In this document: positions 1-10,925 of the stretch, in pieces | How the letters are laid out: every line of letters starts with the position of its first letter | Position numbering within the stretch: the stretch's first letter is position 1 | Notes under the pieces: model-generated | Databases searched by the model: none | What the model saw: the letters and a program-made list of their open reading frames with translations, nothing else | What the model was told of the DNA's origin: nothing | Assembly (NCBI GenBank): GCA_936450465.1 | Contig: OW388300.1 | Coordinates: 20,027,232 to 20,091,231, forward strand | Origin: Gibbula magus | Lineage: Eukaryota; Mollusca; Gastropoda; Trochida; Trochidae | DNA: 64,000 nt | Direction: 5' to 3' | Position numbers and translations under genes: made by a program

Positions 1-129
1 AGAAGATAATAAAGCTGATGAAAAGATGATGTTGACATTTATAAAACAAACAAACAAACTAACATTAAGATTTAAGATTCTCTTGATTTTTTAGCTCGAC
101 ATCCTTCTGTCTATAACCGTCATTCTTAT

Positions 130-436
130 TATCATTTGTCTATTACCATCCAATTTATTATTATCAGTCTATTACCATTCAATTTATTATTATCCGTCTA
201 TTACCATTCATCTTATCACAATCAATCTTTTACCATCATCATCCATCTTTTGCCATTCATATTTACCATCCATCCATTACCATTCATATTTGCATCCATC
301 CATTACCATTCATATTTACCATCCATATTTTACCATCCATCCATTACCATCCATATTTTACCATCCATATTTTACCATTCATCTTTTACCATCAATGTTT
401 TACCATCCATATCTGACCACTCATATATTACCATCA
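130..436. repeat. degenerate TTACCAT(C/T)CAT minisatellite
   Basis: Pyrimidine-rich imperfect tandem repeats built on TTACCATYCATATTT fill this stretch and stop just before the first SINE. The long reading frames across it come from the repeat and lack ATG starts, so they are not treated as genes. Confidence 0.75.
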
Positions 437-444
437 TCCAGGCC

Positions 445-760
445 CGCAGGGGGTGGGATAGCGCAGTGGTTAGTGAGTTCGGCTTCAGATCAAGAGGTCT
501 GGGGTTCGATTCCCGCCAGGGGCACGGCAACTTTGTCTGCAGTAGAGAACTGTTCTACATGCAGTAAGGTTTGGGTGCAATGCTACACTGAATTTCAGCG
601 CAGTACCACCCATGGTTCGCTAGTTCCAGCCGATGCTCACAGCTTTCACTGCAATGCATAGCCACATGGCGTTGCAGGCTTTCTCCCTGCCTTAATACTA
701 GCAGCCGTGATATAAGTGAAATACTCTTAGAAGCGGCGTTAAACCCCACCTCACCTCACT
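445..760 (+). mobile_element. tRNA-derived SINE, full length
   Basis: This copy has a tRNA-like head with pol III box A (TAGCGCAGTGG, 459-469) and box B (GGTTCGATTCC, 503-513). A roughly 200 bp body shared with all other copies follows, then the 3' end AGCGGCGTTAAACCCC and a CTCACC-type tail instead of poly-A. The 8 bp TCCAGGCC occurs on both sides (437-444 and 761-768) and looks like the target-site duplication. It is the reference copy of the dominant SINE family in the window. The source tRNA cannot be named from sequence. Confidence 0.88.
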
Positions 761-768
761 TCCAGGCC

Positions 769-1395
769 TGTGATGTACTTGATGAACCAGGAAGTGCTGA
801 TAGCGTATATCACAATGTTTCCCGTATATCACATTTTTTCCCGAGCGAGGAATGCACTTAGTAAACACAAAGAACAACATCCGTGCATTCAATGAATGTC
901 AGAGTATATGTGTTGAGTGAGCATTTCATCATGTTGTTACAACATCTTGTATGGATAAGAAAGTTGTCTACACATCAGTCTTTTTTGGACTTTTTTAAAG
1001 CTATTTTATCATTTTACGTTGTTAGAATATAAAAGTATTTTCATGAAAGGCTTAGTAAGATTAATGTTATACATACCTAAATATTAAAAAAAATATGTCA
1101 CTTTAAAAAATTAAAAAGTTCTGATCATTCCTGAAATACCTCATAAATTATTTAGAAAATATTTTAAAATCGTGTTCTTAATACGTCTTTGACGTTTCAC
1201 AAATGAATTACTTCAATCCGTATTACGTTTGTTTTACAACTTAATGTGTATACTGTACTGTGTAAATTAAACCTTCTGTTTGACAGTAGACCACTTAATT
1301 ACTTTATAGAATTTTATTTGTTTTGTGTCATCTCGAAGATGAACCAACTGTCAAAGTTGTTGTTTTGTCTGTGTTCAAGGGGCATGCAGTATCGA
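769..1395. other. AT-rich spacer, no gene seen
   Basis: Nothing recognisable apart from homopolymer-rich AT sequence. Short frames are uninterrupted by chance only. Confidence 0.5.
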
Positions 1396-1697
1396 AATGT
1401 ATTTGAAAAATTAATTTCACCCATAGTAAAACACCTTTCTGTCTTCGTAAAATCAAGTTAAAATTGAGTGTATATGGCTCAGTAAAGCCATGGGAATCTT
1501 TTTTGTTATTCGAAATAATAAAATGTGTTCAATAAAAAAATGGCCGCCATGCAATTTTTTTTTATTAAAACGCAACATTTGTTTGTGTAATAAGATGTTT
1601 TACCCTCTAGAGTAAATTTAAATGACACCAACTGTCATTATGAATGGGAAATTTGAAAAAATAAATTTTGCAAAAAACGTGCTACAGCCCCTTTTAA
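1396..1697 (+). mobile_element. MITE-1 copy, 5' end lost
   Basis: Internal sequence (AAAGCCATGGGAATC, ATTCGAAATAATAAAATG, AATGGCCGCCATGCAA) matches the other MITE-1 copies. The 3' inverted end CGTGCTACAGCCCC leads into TTTTAA. The first ~25 bp are missing. No coding capacity. Confidence 0.8.
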
Positions 1698-1866
1698 CCC
1701 CAAATCGTCTCACCTTGTTTGAAGTGATGTGCATTTAATTATCTGTTGTGTTCCTGGTATCCAAACATTTCACCCGAACTATTCATTCATGAATATAATT
1801 TCATATTGGTTTGATATCCATGCATATTCATCATGCAATACTCAATATCTTTTTTTATCTTTACAG
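1698..1866. other. spacer ending in a splice-acceptor-like tract
   Basis: AT-rich. The last bases form TTTTTTTATCTTTACAG, a strong polypyrimidine tract plus AG just before the candidate micro-exon. Confidence 0.4.
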
Positions 1867-1912
1867 TTCTCTGATTGATCAACAAGCGAACTCGTACATC
1901 AGCGACTTCAAG
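1867..1912 (+). CDS. candidate 46-bp internal coding exon
   Basis: The stretch lies between a strong acceptor (TTTTTTTATCTTTACAG) and a donor (AAG then GTAAAA). It is free of repeats and less AT-rich than its surroundings. Reading with one leading nucleotide gives an uninterrupted 15-residue peptide, SLIDQQANSYISDFK, ending on a codon boundary; a second frame is stopped by TGA. The amino-acid mix is protein-like, but I do not recognise the family. Phase: the upstream exon would have to end with two codon bases. It could still be chance, since acceptor and donor consensus are common in AT-rich introns. No partner exon is joined to it here. Confidence 0.35.
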
Positions 1913-2026
1913 GTAAAAAAAAATTCTAACCTATTTACGTCAATTATTATATTATCTAGCGCATAGCTAAACCTTATCATTTCCTCCGGTATGTTTAGCT
2001 TCTCTGTCCTGTTTGTTTGAAGTGAA

Positions 2027-2215
2027 GGGCGGAATAGCGCAGTGGTTATCGCGTTTGGCTTTGAGTCAAGAGATCTGGGTTCAAATCTCGTCAGGGGCTC
2101 GGCAACTTTGCTGTAGAGAATTGTTATACACGCAGTAAGGTTTGGGTGCAATGCTCCACTGAATTTCAGCGTAGTACCACCATGGTTTGCTTGTTCCAGC
2201 CGAAGCTGGCAGTGG
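2027..2215 (+). mobile_element. tRNA-derived SINE, 3'-truncated
   Basis: Box A TAGCGCAGTGG (2035-2045) and a box B variant GGTTCAAATCTC (2078-2089) are present, followed by the family body as far as the TTCCAGCCGAAGCT segment. The 3' third and the tail are absent. Confidence 0.82.
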
Positions 2216-2800
2216 TCGGGGTATACACTACATTGACATTCAATGCATTAAATCTGTTTTTGTACTGTACTGTTGTATGATTGTGTTTAAGAATCCTATT
2301 ACAAACATTTTTGCTGCCCATTCCATTAACTTTTTGTACCTTTTTGGATGCTAATATTTTGTTTCTTCATGAAGTAAAGCTAATCAGTATCACAAAGCCC
2401 ATGTCACAAATCACATATCCCATGTCACAAATCACATATCCCATGTCACAAATCAAGTACCAAAGTTGTGTAACAAGGTTTCTTCCTGGAAGAAAAGATA
2501 AGACTCTTATGGTCTTCTAGAATAATCTCAAGAATCATTGCTACGACCAGAAAAACTTTGAGGTTTCAGCTTGCAATGCTGATCTAAATTGTGTAATGTG
2601 AGATGTCTTTGGGAAAAAAGTATCAATATTTATCAATATTTAATAATATTTAATATGGTTTTGCACTTGAGTAAAAGATATCAGAAATATGATATGGAAA
2701 CACGAATTTGTATAAATTTGTAAAAATGTGAATTGGAAATTGAGGCTGCTTAGAAACCAATGAGTGCCAATTACGTTCATTTGGAATTTGAGAAGTTTAT
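2216..2800. other. spacer with a short 21-bp tandem repeat
   Basis: Three copies of a 21 bp unit containing CCCATGTCACAAATCACA lie at about 2396-2456. No gene is visible. Confidence 0.5.
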
Positions 2801-4440
2801 TATACCCCCGCTACGAAGTAGTCGGGGGTATATAGCGCTCAGCGCGTCCGTCCGTCCGTCCGTCCGGAACACTTTTGGTTCCGCTCATAACTCAAATACT
2901 ACTTGTTCAATTGTTATGAAACTTTATACATGTACACTTTATGGTCCCTAGATGTGCCTTTTCTATGTTTCCCTCAGATTCCATGATTATTTTTTCAGAT
3001 TTTCCACTTTTAAGCGTCTTTGTGTGCGCGTCTATGGTCACACTTTTGGTTCCGCTCATAACTCAAATACTACTTGTTCAATTGTTATGAAACTTTATAC
3101 ATGTACACTTCATGGTCCCTAGATGTGCCTTTTCTATGTTTCCCTCAGATTCCATGATTATTTTTTTCAGATTTTCCACTTTTAAGCGTCTTTGTGTGCG
3201 CGTCTATGGTAACACTTTTGGTTCCGCTCATAACTCAAATACTACTTGTTCAATTGTTATGAAACTTTATACATGGACACTTTATGGTCCCTAGATGTGC
3301 CTTTTCTATGTTTCACTCAGATTCCATGATTATTTTTTCAGATTTTCCACTTTTAAGCGTCTTTGTGTGCGCGTCTATGCTTACACTTTTGATTCCGCTC
3401 ATTAATCAAATACTACTTGTTCAATTGTTATGAAACTTTATACATGTACACTTTATGGTCCCTAGATGTGCCTTTTCTATGTTTCCCTCAGATTCCATGA
3501 TTATTTTTTCAGATTTTCCACTTTTAAGCGTCTTTGTGTGCGCGTCTATGGTCACACTTTTGGTTCCGCTCATAACTCAAATACTACTTGTTTCCAAGAA
3601 GGTATTAACACCTCATATACATAGCTTCTTTCTTATAAATCTGGTAAATGATTTTGACATGTTCACATTCAAGGTCAAAGGTCAAGGTCATGAGTGCTTT
3701 AATTACTACAATAATCCTTGTAAACACGATAACTTCAACAACTTCTGTGCTATCAGTCCCTAACTTGGTATATATCAACTATGGAGATAGACCAAGATTT
3801 GAAAAAGTTTTCGCTAAAATCTGTCAAAGGTCAAGGTCACAGCAAGGTCACAACTTAAGCATGCTATTGTGAATATGCCTTATGTTAACAATGAACACTT
3901 TGAGTCATTGCATGATTGTTATACACAATGAAAAGTAATCAGTGATGGTGTGACCTTGAAGGTCTAAGGTCAAGGTCAAGGTCATGAGATATTGGTTCAG
4001 GCCATGTTAATCCTTTGATCCAATTTTGAGATCAGAAATAGGTTTTAAGAACAAACTTGTGAAAAGTGACCCCAGTGATGATTCAACTTGTTAGAATAAC
4101 TTGAATAATGAACAAATTTTGGTCCAAAAAAAATCCCATTTTATTTATGCTGAGGAGAAGGCGGAACAGGGAAAGGCGAGACCCAAAGTTTCGGAGCTGC
4201 TCTGCTTTTGCGGTGTCCCGCAAACGCTCTTCTAGTTGTTTAAATGTTACGAAACCACTTTGACTTTTACTTCTAAAACATGCTTAGAGGTGTAATACTT
4301 ACTCTGCTTTAATAATATATGTTATGGTCTTTTCATACAAAAGTTTAAACATTGATACCCTTTTGCTATTTTCAAACATTTCTCTTTGACCAATGTTAAT
4401 GTAAAAGCGGGGGTATCATAAGTGAGCTTTGCTCACTAAT
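2801..4440. mobile_element. CCGTCCG-type repetitive element with internal satellite
   Basis: The ends form an 11 bp inverted repeat (ATACCCCCGCT at 2802-2812; its reverse complement at 4406-4416). Inside are the (CGTC)n tract CCGTCCGTCCGTCCG, a 171 bp tandem array (2870-3594), GGTCAAGGTCA-rich sequence, a GC-rich segment near 4150-4235, and the hairpin AGTGAGCTTTGCTCACT just after the 3' end. No transposase frame is present, so it would be non-autonomous. Similar CCGTCCG elements are familiar in mollusc genomes (recollection, not a search). Confidence 0.72.
2870..3594 (+). repeat. 171-bp tandem repeat, about 4.2 units
   Basis: CACTTTTGGTTCC or a close variant recurs at 2870, 3041, 3213, 3384 and 3555, giving periods of 171, 172, 171 and 171 bp. 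Units are nearly identical and each carries GTGTGCGCGTCTATG, so the expansion is recent. Apparent reading frames in it are repeat artefacts. Confidence 0.9.
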
Positions 4441-4723
4441 TCTCTTGTGTTTGAATAGGAGTTGTTGTATCAGTTAAAGGAAAAATAAATTTGAAATATA
4501 TGGAAATTTATTACCTACGAGGGCAATCATATCGGGGTTCATATTTTTCATACGATGCCCTAGGGCAAAATATCACTTTGTCATGGTGACGTGACGTCAT
4601 AAACAATGCTATGACGTCATGCTTCGTCTATGACGTTGCGTTCCAAATGCGGCGACGGCGGGTCGCTAGACTGAAAGTGGATTTAAGCGTGTTATCATTA
4701 ATTTCACGACTTCGGTAATAAAC
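4441..4723. other. spacer with two TGACGTCA palindromes
   Basis: TGACGTCA occurs at 4592-4599 and 4612-4619, 20 bp apart. This matches the CREB/ATF site consensus. The sites lie about 105 bp upstream of a long foldback. No gene is seen. Confidence 0.5.
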
Positions 4724-4871
4724 AGAATATTATATTTGTGTCTATGTTATACTATGTTTACGACACTCGTGCCTGAATATCAGTATATCCCTCGCTCTCG
4801 CTCGGGAAATACTAATATTCAGGCACTCGTGTCGTAAACATAGTATGTCATAGACATTCATATAATATCCT
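4724..4871. repeat. foldback hairpin A, ~66-bp arms
   Basis: The left arm (from 4724) pairs with the right arm (to 4871) around the loop CCCTCGCTCTCGCTCGGG (about 4789-4806). Arms include TACTATGTTTACGACAC and GTGTCGTAAACATAGTA. Pairing is near complete with a few mismatches. Confidence 0.85.
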
Positions 4872-5514
4872 CTATATAATTTACCATACATGTTTTCATG
4901 TCATTAATATTGTTCATTATAGAAAAAACGTTTAGTTATGTGAGCCTTTGTCTGGACACCTCGAATCGAAATCTCTGACTTTAATTATAAATCATGGGAA
5001 ACTGGTTTAGGATTTTAATTGTATGGAATTTTGCACACAAAAAATGCGTCAGATTTAGTTTATCAGATTGGATACCAAGTTTATCATATTTTTTTTATTG
5101 CATAAAACTTCCATCATATGGTATAATAACAGTATAAGAATCTTGAAAGATTGCAATATGAACAATATTTATTGCAAATCATTGAAATCATAAAGAAATC
5201 ATATTCTGCAAAATATCTTGTAGGGAATTCAGGAACTCCATGAACGGGATTGCTTTAATTTGGTAGAGACAGCTCAATGTCCGATTACGATGATGGTGTC
5301 AGATTTGGACTGATAATATTGACTGACAGATCCGTTACTACCGACTGTTGTGAAGGTCAAGGTCAAGATAATGCTGAGCATCTCTCTCAGGCTACTGGAG
5401 CACACCCGTCTATAAAACATTGATAAAATGTTGGTCATCTAACTATGTCTCCATATCTATTCATTGTTTACTGTGTGTCCTCAGTGCACTTGTTTTAAGT
5501 CTCACAAATATTGC
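4872..5514. other. AT-rich spacer, no gene seen
   Basis: No repeat or gene recognised apart from a short GGTCAAGGTCAAG stretch near 5355. Confidence 0.45.
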
Positions 5515-5518
5515 TTAA

Positions 5519-5690
5519 CCCTTAACTTAGCCCCGTTTTGGTCATAAAAAGGGTACCAGGTTTGCTGTCTGGAATATTCCGCCAGGGGTGCCAATTAGTG
5601 CTTTAGCCAAAATTCGACTGCGAGCTTGAGGGTCAGAATATTCTGCCACGAGGGCTAAAAGAGGTAAAATAGAAATACGCAATGTAAGGG
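5519..5690. mobile_element. 172-bp piggyBac-derived MITE
   Basis: It is flanked by TTAA at 5515-5518 and 5691-5694. It begins CCCTTAAC and ends GCAATGTAAGGG, the same ends as the complete piggyBac element at 43967-50122. The last ~75 bp also resemble that element's 3' end (TTCTGCCACGAGGGCTAAAA against TTCCGCCACAGGGGCTAAAA). It has no coding capacity, so it would depend on a transposase in trans. Confidence 0.82.
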
Positions 5691-5694
5691 TTAA

Positions 5695-6453
5695 TCTATC
5701 AGCAGTAAAGAAAAACAAGTGGCAGCCTTTCAAAAAGGCTTCCAATATACGTGTAGAGCAAATATTTGTAGTGACAGATGTAAACATACATTTGTATTGT
5801 AGTTTGAAGTAACTTAATTAAAGTGGAATATGTTTAACATGGAATGGGTTAATACAAAGTTGGCAGTGTGTAACGTGTTTGAAACCTAAGGAAGGTAGTT
5901 ACCAGTAATATCGTAATTATGTAATATACTTCATTCTTTAAGTTTAGACTATAGTTATGGTGGTCACTTCTTGTATATTCTTGCTTGCTTTGGAGAAGAA
6001 TACATGTACTCAAACATCTACTGTTACATGTTTGGTTTTAGGACACATTTGGTCATGCACTGACAGTAGTGCTCAGTGACATCATTATGTGACCGCCGTT
6101 TCACATAACAATATATGAAGAATACACTGTACAAATATTGTATTACGTACTGTTGACCAGATACCAGAGATGTCAAACATTCATCACCAAATGTATTGAA
6201 CAAATAAGCAGATATATATGATATAGACTTTAATACAATACGAAAGCTACATTATAACTACAAAGGTTTGAGTATGATATTTATGAGAAATAAATCTGCA
6301 ACTCCGTGCATGTGTTTTTTACTTGTTCTATATGATATCTTAAGTGGCAGGTTTGCCACGAGCTCTCCTTGAAGAGTTGAAATTGGGAGAATGTCCTCTT
6401 GTATGTCAGCCGACAGAAATTCTCTTGTACTTACCGTAATGCTATAGGCTCTC
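5695..6453. other. AT-rich spacer, no gene seen
   Basis: No gene or known repeat is recognised here. Confidence 0.45.
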
Positions 6454-6463
6454 TCAGTAAGAT

Positions 6464-6715
6464 ACCTGCCAGGGGCACGGCAACTTTGTCTGCAGTAGAG
6501 AACTGTTCTACACGCAGTAAGGTTTGGGTGCAATGCTACAGTGAATTTCAGCGTAGTACCATCCATGGTTCGCTAGTTCCAGCCGCTGCTCGCAGGTTTC
6601 ACCGCAGTGCATAGCCACATGGCGTTGCGGGCTTTCTCCCTGCCATAATACTAGCAGCCGCAATATAAGTGAAATACTCTTGAAAGCGGCGTTAAATCCC
6701 AACTCGCTCACTCAC
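6464..6715 (+). mobile_element. tRNA-derived SINE, 5'-truncated
   Basis: The copy starts in the middle of box B (CCTGCCAGGGGCACGG) and runs to the CTCACTCACT tail. A 10 bp duplication, TCAGTAAGAT, lies at 6454-6463 and 6716-6725. A 5'-truncated copy with a target duplication is typical of LINE-mediated target-primed insertion. Confidence 0.88.
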
Positions 6716-6725
6716 TCAGTAAGAT

Positions 6726-7587
6726 GTCCAACGGCGAAATGGTCAACAGCAACATCGGGTGTCTATCGCGAAATTCCAGGAAAAGTGCGTTTCGTGGAAG
6801 ACAGTAACACTTTATCATTTGCATTTTGGTAATCCTTGTACCAGAAACGAAAAAAATCCAAGGGAACCCTAAATCAGGATACATGGAACCGAAACCGATT
6901 TTAGATCTTAACGCATGCGCATGTAATCAGAAAAGTTCATTAATTATCCTCTCTTCTACATATATGTTAAAGTTATTAGAGCCCTGATTCTGAATAACTA
7001 TTTAGCATGTCAACCACCTGTGTTTATGATCAGGAAACGATGAATTCCTGAATCAGTGAACTTTGACACTTAATATAAACTTCGAGACATATTATTTCGT
7101 ACTTCATAAAACTCTGAGAAAAGGCAACTTATTTTCAGATCAGATGATTGTTATCAATGACTTCGCCTATTAACCTGACAGAAGTACCAAAACTTGTGTA
7201 CAATTAAAGTATTTCCCTTCGTAAACACACATGGCTACTCAGCAGTAAGGTGAAAAATTCAAGTGGATTTGATGATTGTTAATAATTATCCAAGTTAGAA
7301 TTAAGAGCTTGATAGCTTTGATTAAAGAGTGCAAGTTTTCTGACTTACATTTAAAGCATTGTTTAATGATAAGCTAGCCCTAGAGGTCACGGCACAGAGT
7401 GCTCGCTGTCGCCTCTCTTCTCTGCTAGGCATCTACGGTTAGCTTCCCAGGCAACGGGCTATAGCTGCTCCCTAATCTATTTTAGGCTTTGGAGATTACG
7501 CATGCGCAGTACGATAATAAAAGCTCCATATGCTTCCGCCGATATCGCCACTATAGGTGGCGTGTAGGCCATGCCTACACGCAATAA
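6726..7587. other. spacer with two NRF1-like sites
   Basis: CGCATGCGCAT (6912-6922) and ACGCATGCGCAG (7498-7509) resemble the NRF1 consensus. The perfect palindrome CGTGTAGGC-CAT-GCCTACACG lies at 7561-7581, and the stretch 7375-7560 is less AT-rich than its surroundings. No reading frame is attached. Confidence 0.4.
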
Positions 7588-7985
7588 AGTCTTAATCAAG
7601 CATAGCAAAGTATTTAACAACCCAATAGTGAAACCGTTATCAAACAAATATTAAAGTCTTTATCAAGCCAATATTGAAGTCATTATCAAGCCAATATTGA
7701 AGTCATTATCAAGCAAATAATGAATTCGTTATCAAGCAAATAGTGAAGACGTTATTAAGCCATTATTGAATTCGTTATCAAGCCAATATTGAAGTTGTTA
7801 TCAAGCAAATAATGAAGACGTTATCAAGCCAATATTGAAGTTGTTATAAAACAAATAGTGAAGTCGATATCAAGCAAATAGTGAAGACGTTATTAAGCCA
7901 ATATTGAAGTCGTTATCAAGAAAACAGTGAAGTGCTTATCAAGAAAACAGTAATGTCTTCATCATGAAAACAGTAAAGTTTTCTT
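7588..7985. repeat. ~23-bp minisatellite
   Basis: About 17 imperfect units of the type TTATCAAGCCAATATTGAAG, alternating with AAGCAAATAGTGAAGACG variants. Confidence 0.85.
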
Positions 7986-8201
7986 CAAGCAGGAGGCGGG
8001 ATAGTTCAAATAACTCGTCACGATATTATATAAGCTTGAATAAATTGCAGCATCATCTGTTTGAATTATTTGTGGATGATTAATCAGTTAAACTTTGTCT
8101 TATACATTGCTAACAATGAAAAACACACTTTGTTTAAACTTGAACTTCATCATTTGTGTGGCAGGTTGAGATGAAGGTTTTCCTTCTGGCGCTAGTGAGA
8201 T

Positions 8202-8273
8202 AACCCTTTAGCTCATCGGGTAGAGTGCAGGACGCTCACCTGGAAGTCCTGGGTTCGAATCACACATATAATC
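8202..8273 (+). pseudogene. tRNA-like sequence, probably a tRNA pseudogene or old SINE head
   Basis: A good box A (TAGCTCATCGGG, 8209-8220) and box B (GGTTCGAATC, 8252-8261) stand at tRNA spacing. CAGG/CCTG could form part of an anticodon stem. The T-stem does not close (CTGGG against CACAC) and no convincing acceptor stem forms, so a functional tRNA is unlikely. It differs from the dominant SINE head, so it belongs to another tRNA or SINE lineage. Confidence 0.4.
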
Positions 8274-8931
8274 ACTCCTGTTACAAATTTATCAGTGACA
8301 ATTGAATCCAGCGTAACGAACTGATCAACCGATAGCTCTCGACTGTTGAGCTCCGTTACAAAGAGCATTCTCTAGGAAGTTGAAAACAGGATATCAAAGT
8401 TTCTTTTTTTGTTTTTTGAAAAAGATTTCAAAGAAAATCCCTTTGATATATTTTTTTTTATTCAAACACAAAAAATATCAAAATACAATTTAGCATACAG
8501 TTGTTAATTCCATGTTTTGAGCAGAATTATCCCCAGAGTTGAAAGAAAGCAGATTAGTGTTTCAGGACCCTAGAGATGGTTGTGTTTGAAATATATCATT
8601 CTTGAAAGATAAAAAGTCCTCTTCTTTCCTTTTTTTCCGTAGTTATAAGGGTTTAAGTTCAAAATTTTCTTCTGATGCTGTTTCTGTGTTTGGAACTTTC
8701 TACTAAAGAAGGGGATTTTAGTTTTTTAAAGTACAATAATTTAAAACAACATTGTTTGTGGATGGAGGTTCGTGTAATTATAATTTTTTTCAGACAGGAT
8801 ACATGTTGGAAATATTAAAAAGAAAATTATCTAGTTGGTCTTTTTGTGTATTTGGTACTGCACCTGTTTACTAATTTAATTTTTCTATTGTAACTCACAA
8901 ACAAAGTGGAATTTCAAGCATTGTCAAAAGC
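8274..8931. other. AT-rich spacer, no gene seen
   Basis: Poly-T and poly-A rich, with no recognisable feature. Confidence 0.45.
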
Positions 8932-8935
8932 TTAA

Positions 8936-9790
8936 AGGCACTGTAGCATGTTTTCTCAGATTTGCCATTTATTATTGAAGTTTATAAAATGTATTGTTAC
9001 ATTAAAGTGTAAAACATCTCATATGTGACCTGGTTACCCGTATCCATAGAAAATGGTTACCTGTATTGGTAATGTTGCGACGTGTAGAGCGACAAGTTTG
9101 TGGAACTCTCCAGTGTGAGAGGAAGATTTGTAGGTCTCATGCAAATTTGAGAGTACAGACAGCAAGATGGTTGACCATATCATCATTTGACCATATTCAA
9201 AACTCTCCTTTGAGTGTTTAGGTCCTGCTACATCAGATCACTTGATCTACCTTTGAGCAGCCATTTTAATATGAAGACCTTAAAGGGGCAGTAGCACGTT
9301 TTTTTCGCTCAAATAAGTCGATGAAATATATTTGAAAAATAATGTCACCAACAGTAAAACATTATTTTCTCTTTGAAAAATCAAGTTGAAAATGAATGTA
9401 CATGGCTCGGTAGGGCCATGGGAATCGTTTCTGTTATTCGAAATAATAAAATGTGTTCACAATAAAATGGCTGCCATGCAATTTTTGCCTTATATGCAAC
9501 ACCGTTATCACCACTACGGATAATTGATTTGTGTAATAAAAAGTTTAACCCTCTAAAGGTAATATAAATCACATAAACTATCATTATAAATGAGAAATTT
9601 GAAAGAAAGAAAATTTGCAAAAAACGTGCTACTGCCCCTTTAAAATGGTCACTTGATGGGAAATGGACTTGCATGGCTTAACCGATCCATGTACATTTGT
9701 TTTAGAAATCTTTTTATTGATTCAGTATTATTTAGCCATTGGTGACACTTAATTACCTTTTTGTGAGATCGCTTTATTACTCTAAGAACG
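8936..9790 (+). mobile_element. MITE-2 copy split by a nested MITE-1
   Basis: It begins at TTAA (8932-8935) with AGGCACTGTAGCATGTTTTC. Its body matches, in reverse, the copy at 11270-11711. It is interrupted at TTAA by MITE-1 (9284-9639) and resumes with AATGGTCACTTGATGGG. The far end is diverged, so 9790 is approximate. Confidence 0.75.
9284..9639 (+). mobile_element. MITE-1, complete, nested in MITE-2
   Basis: Inverted ends AGGGGCAGTAGCACGTTTTT and AAAAACGTGCTACTGCCCCT are flanked by TTAA at 9280-9283 and 9640-9643. It is 356 bp with no coding capacity. The TTAA target is confirmed by the uninterrupted MITE-2 copy at 11270-11711, which has a single TTAA at the equivalent point. Confidence 0.9.
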
Positions 9791-10278
9791 CCGTGTTACA
9801 GAGATGCATTCAGAAAAATTCACTGGCAGAAAGTTGTAAAGATTTAATATACTGTTACTGTGTGGAAGTATTATTTAATAGCAAATCTTAACAGTTTCAA
9901 ATATCAGATGACACATTCATAAAACATTCTATAAATGAAGAAATGAAAATCACGTTTCTTTTTCATGAAATATAAATAATTGAAGTATGAGTATCAAATT
10001 GATGAAATTGAGAAACTGGAAATCTTTTCAATGAGCTCATAAATATCAAACATTTATAGTCAGAATAAAGGAATGAATGTAAGATTGTGAGTCAAATATC
10101 AAAAATGGTTGTAAAGCTTCAGTCAATGTCACACATGATCTAGGTTTATGTATCCAATATGAAGTTGTAAAATCTATAGGAAACAGGACGAATGATTCAC
10201 TAAGATGACGATCTATAGTGGTGGCATATTGTTGTATGCACACGTACCTCAGTTGACCACTATCAGTGAAGTTGACAA
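9791..10278. other. AT-rich spacer, no gene seen
   Basis: No gene or repeat family recognised. Confidence 0.45.
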
Positions 10279-10282
10279 TTAA

Positions 10283-10921
10283 AGGGGCAGTAGCACGTTT
10301 TTTGCAAATTCTATTTTTTCAAATTTCCCGTTTATAAGATAGTTTATGTCATTTATGTTTACTTTAGAGGGTAAAACATCTTATTATACAAACCAATTAT
10401 CTGTAGTGGTAATAATGGTGTTGTGTATAAAGCAAAAATTACATGGTGGCCATTTTAATATGAACACCTTTTATTATTTCGAATTACAAAAAACTATTCC
10501 CATGGCTTTACCGAACCATGTACACCCATATTTTAACTTGATTTTCTGAAGAGAGGAGGGTGTCTATTGGTGACATTATTTTTCAAATACATTTCATCGA
10601 CTTAGGGGGTGGTTAGCGTGTTCCGCTTCAGATCAAGAGATCTGGGGTTCGAGTCCCGCCAGGTAGAGAACTGTTCTACACGCAGTAAGGTTTGGGTGCA
10701 TTGCTACACTGAATTTCAGCGTAGTACCACTCATGGTTCGCTAGTTCCAGCCGCTGCTCGCAGGTTTCACCGCAATGCATAGCTACATGGCGTTGCGGGC
10801 TTTCTCCCTGCCATAATACTAGCAGCCGCAATATAAGTGAAATACTCTTGAAAGCAGCGTTAAACACCAACTCACCTCACCTTCATCGACTTATTTCAGC
10901 CAAAAACGTGCTATTGCCCCT
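10283..10921 (-). mobile_element. MITE-1 copy carrying a nested SINE
   Basis: TTAA flanks at 10279-10282 and 10922-10925. Ends are AGGGGCAGTAGCACGTTTTT and AAAACGTGCTATTGCCCCT. Orientation is opposite to the copy at 9284. The SINE at 10605-10881 splits it near its right end; without the SINE and its duplication the element is about 350 bp. Confidence 0.88.
10605..10881 (+). mobile_element. tRNA-derived SINE nested in MITE-1
   Basis: A 12 bp target duplication, TTCATCGACTTA, lies at 10593-10604 and 10882-10893, and belongs to the MITE-1 sequence. The SINE lacks part of box A and has a deletion of about 22 bp just after box B (CCCGCCAGG joins TAGAGAACTG). Confidence 0.92.
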
Positions 10922-10925
10922 TTAA

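Noticed and set aside
555..749. Repeated minus-strand frame FNAA(F/S)KSISLI...GESPQRHVAMHC
   Set aside because: It occurs in every SINE copy and is the antisense translation of the SINE body, not a gene.
2801..4440. Helitron or LTR retroelement
   Set aside because: The ends are short inverted repeats, and there is no LTR, reverse transcriptase, Rep/helicase frame or CTRR hairpin end.
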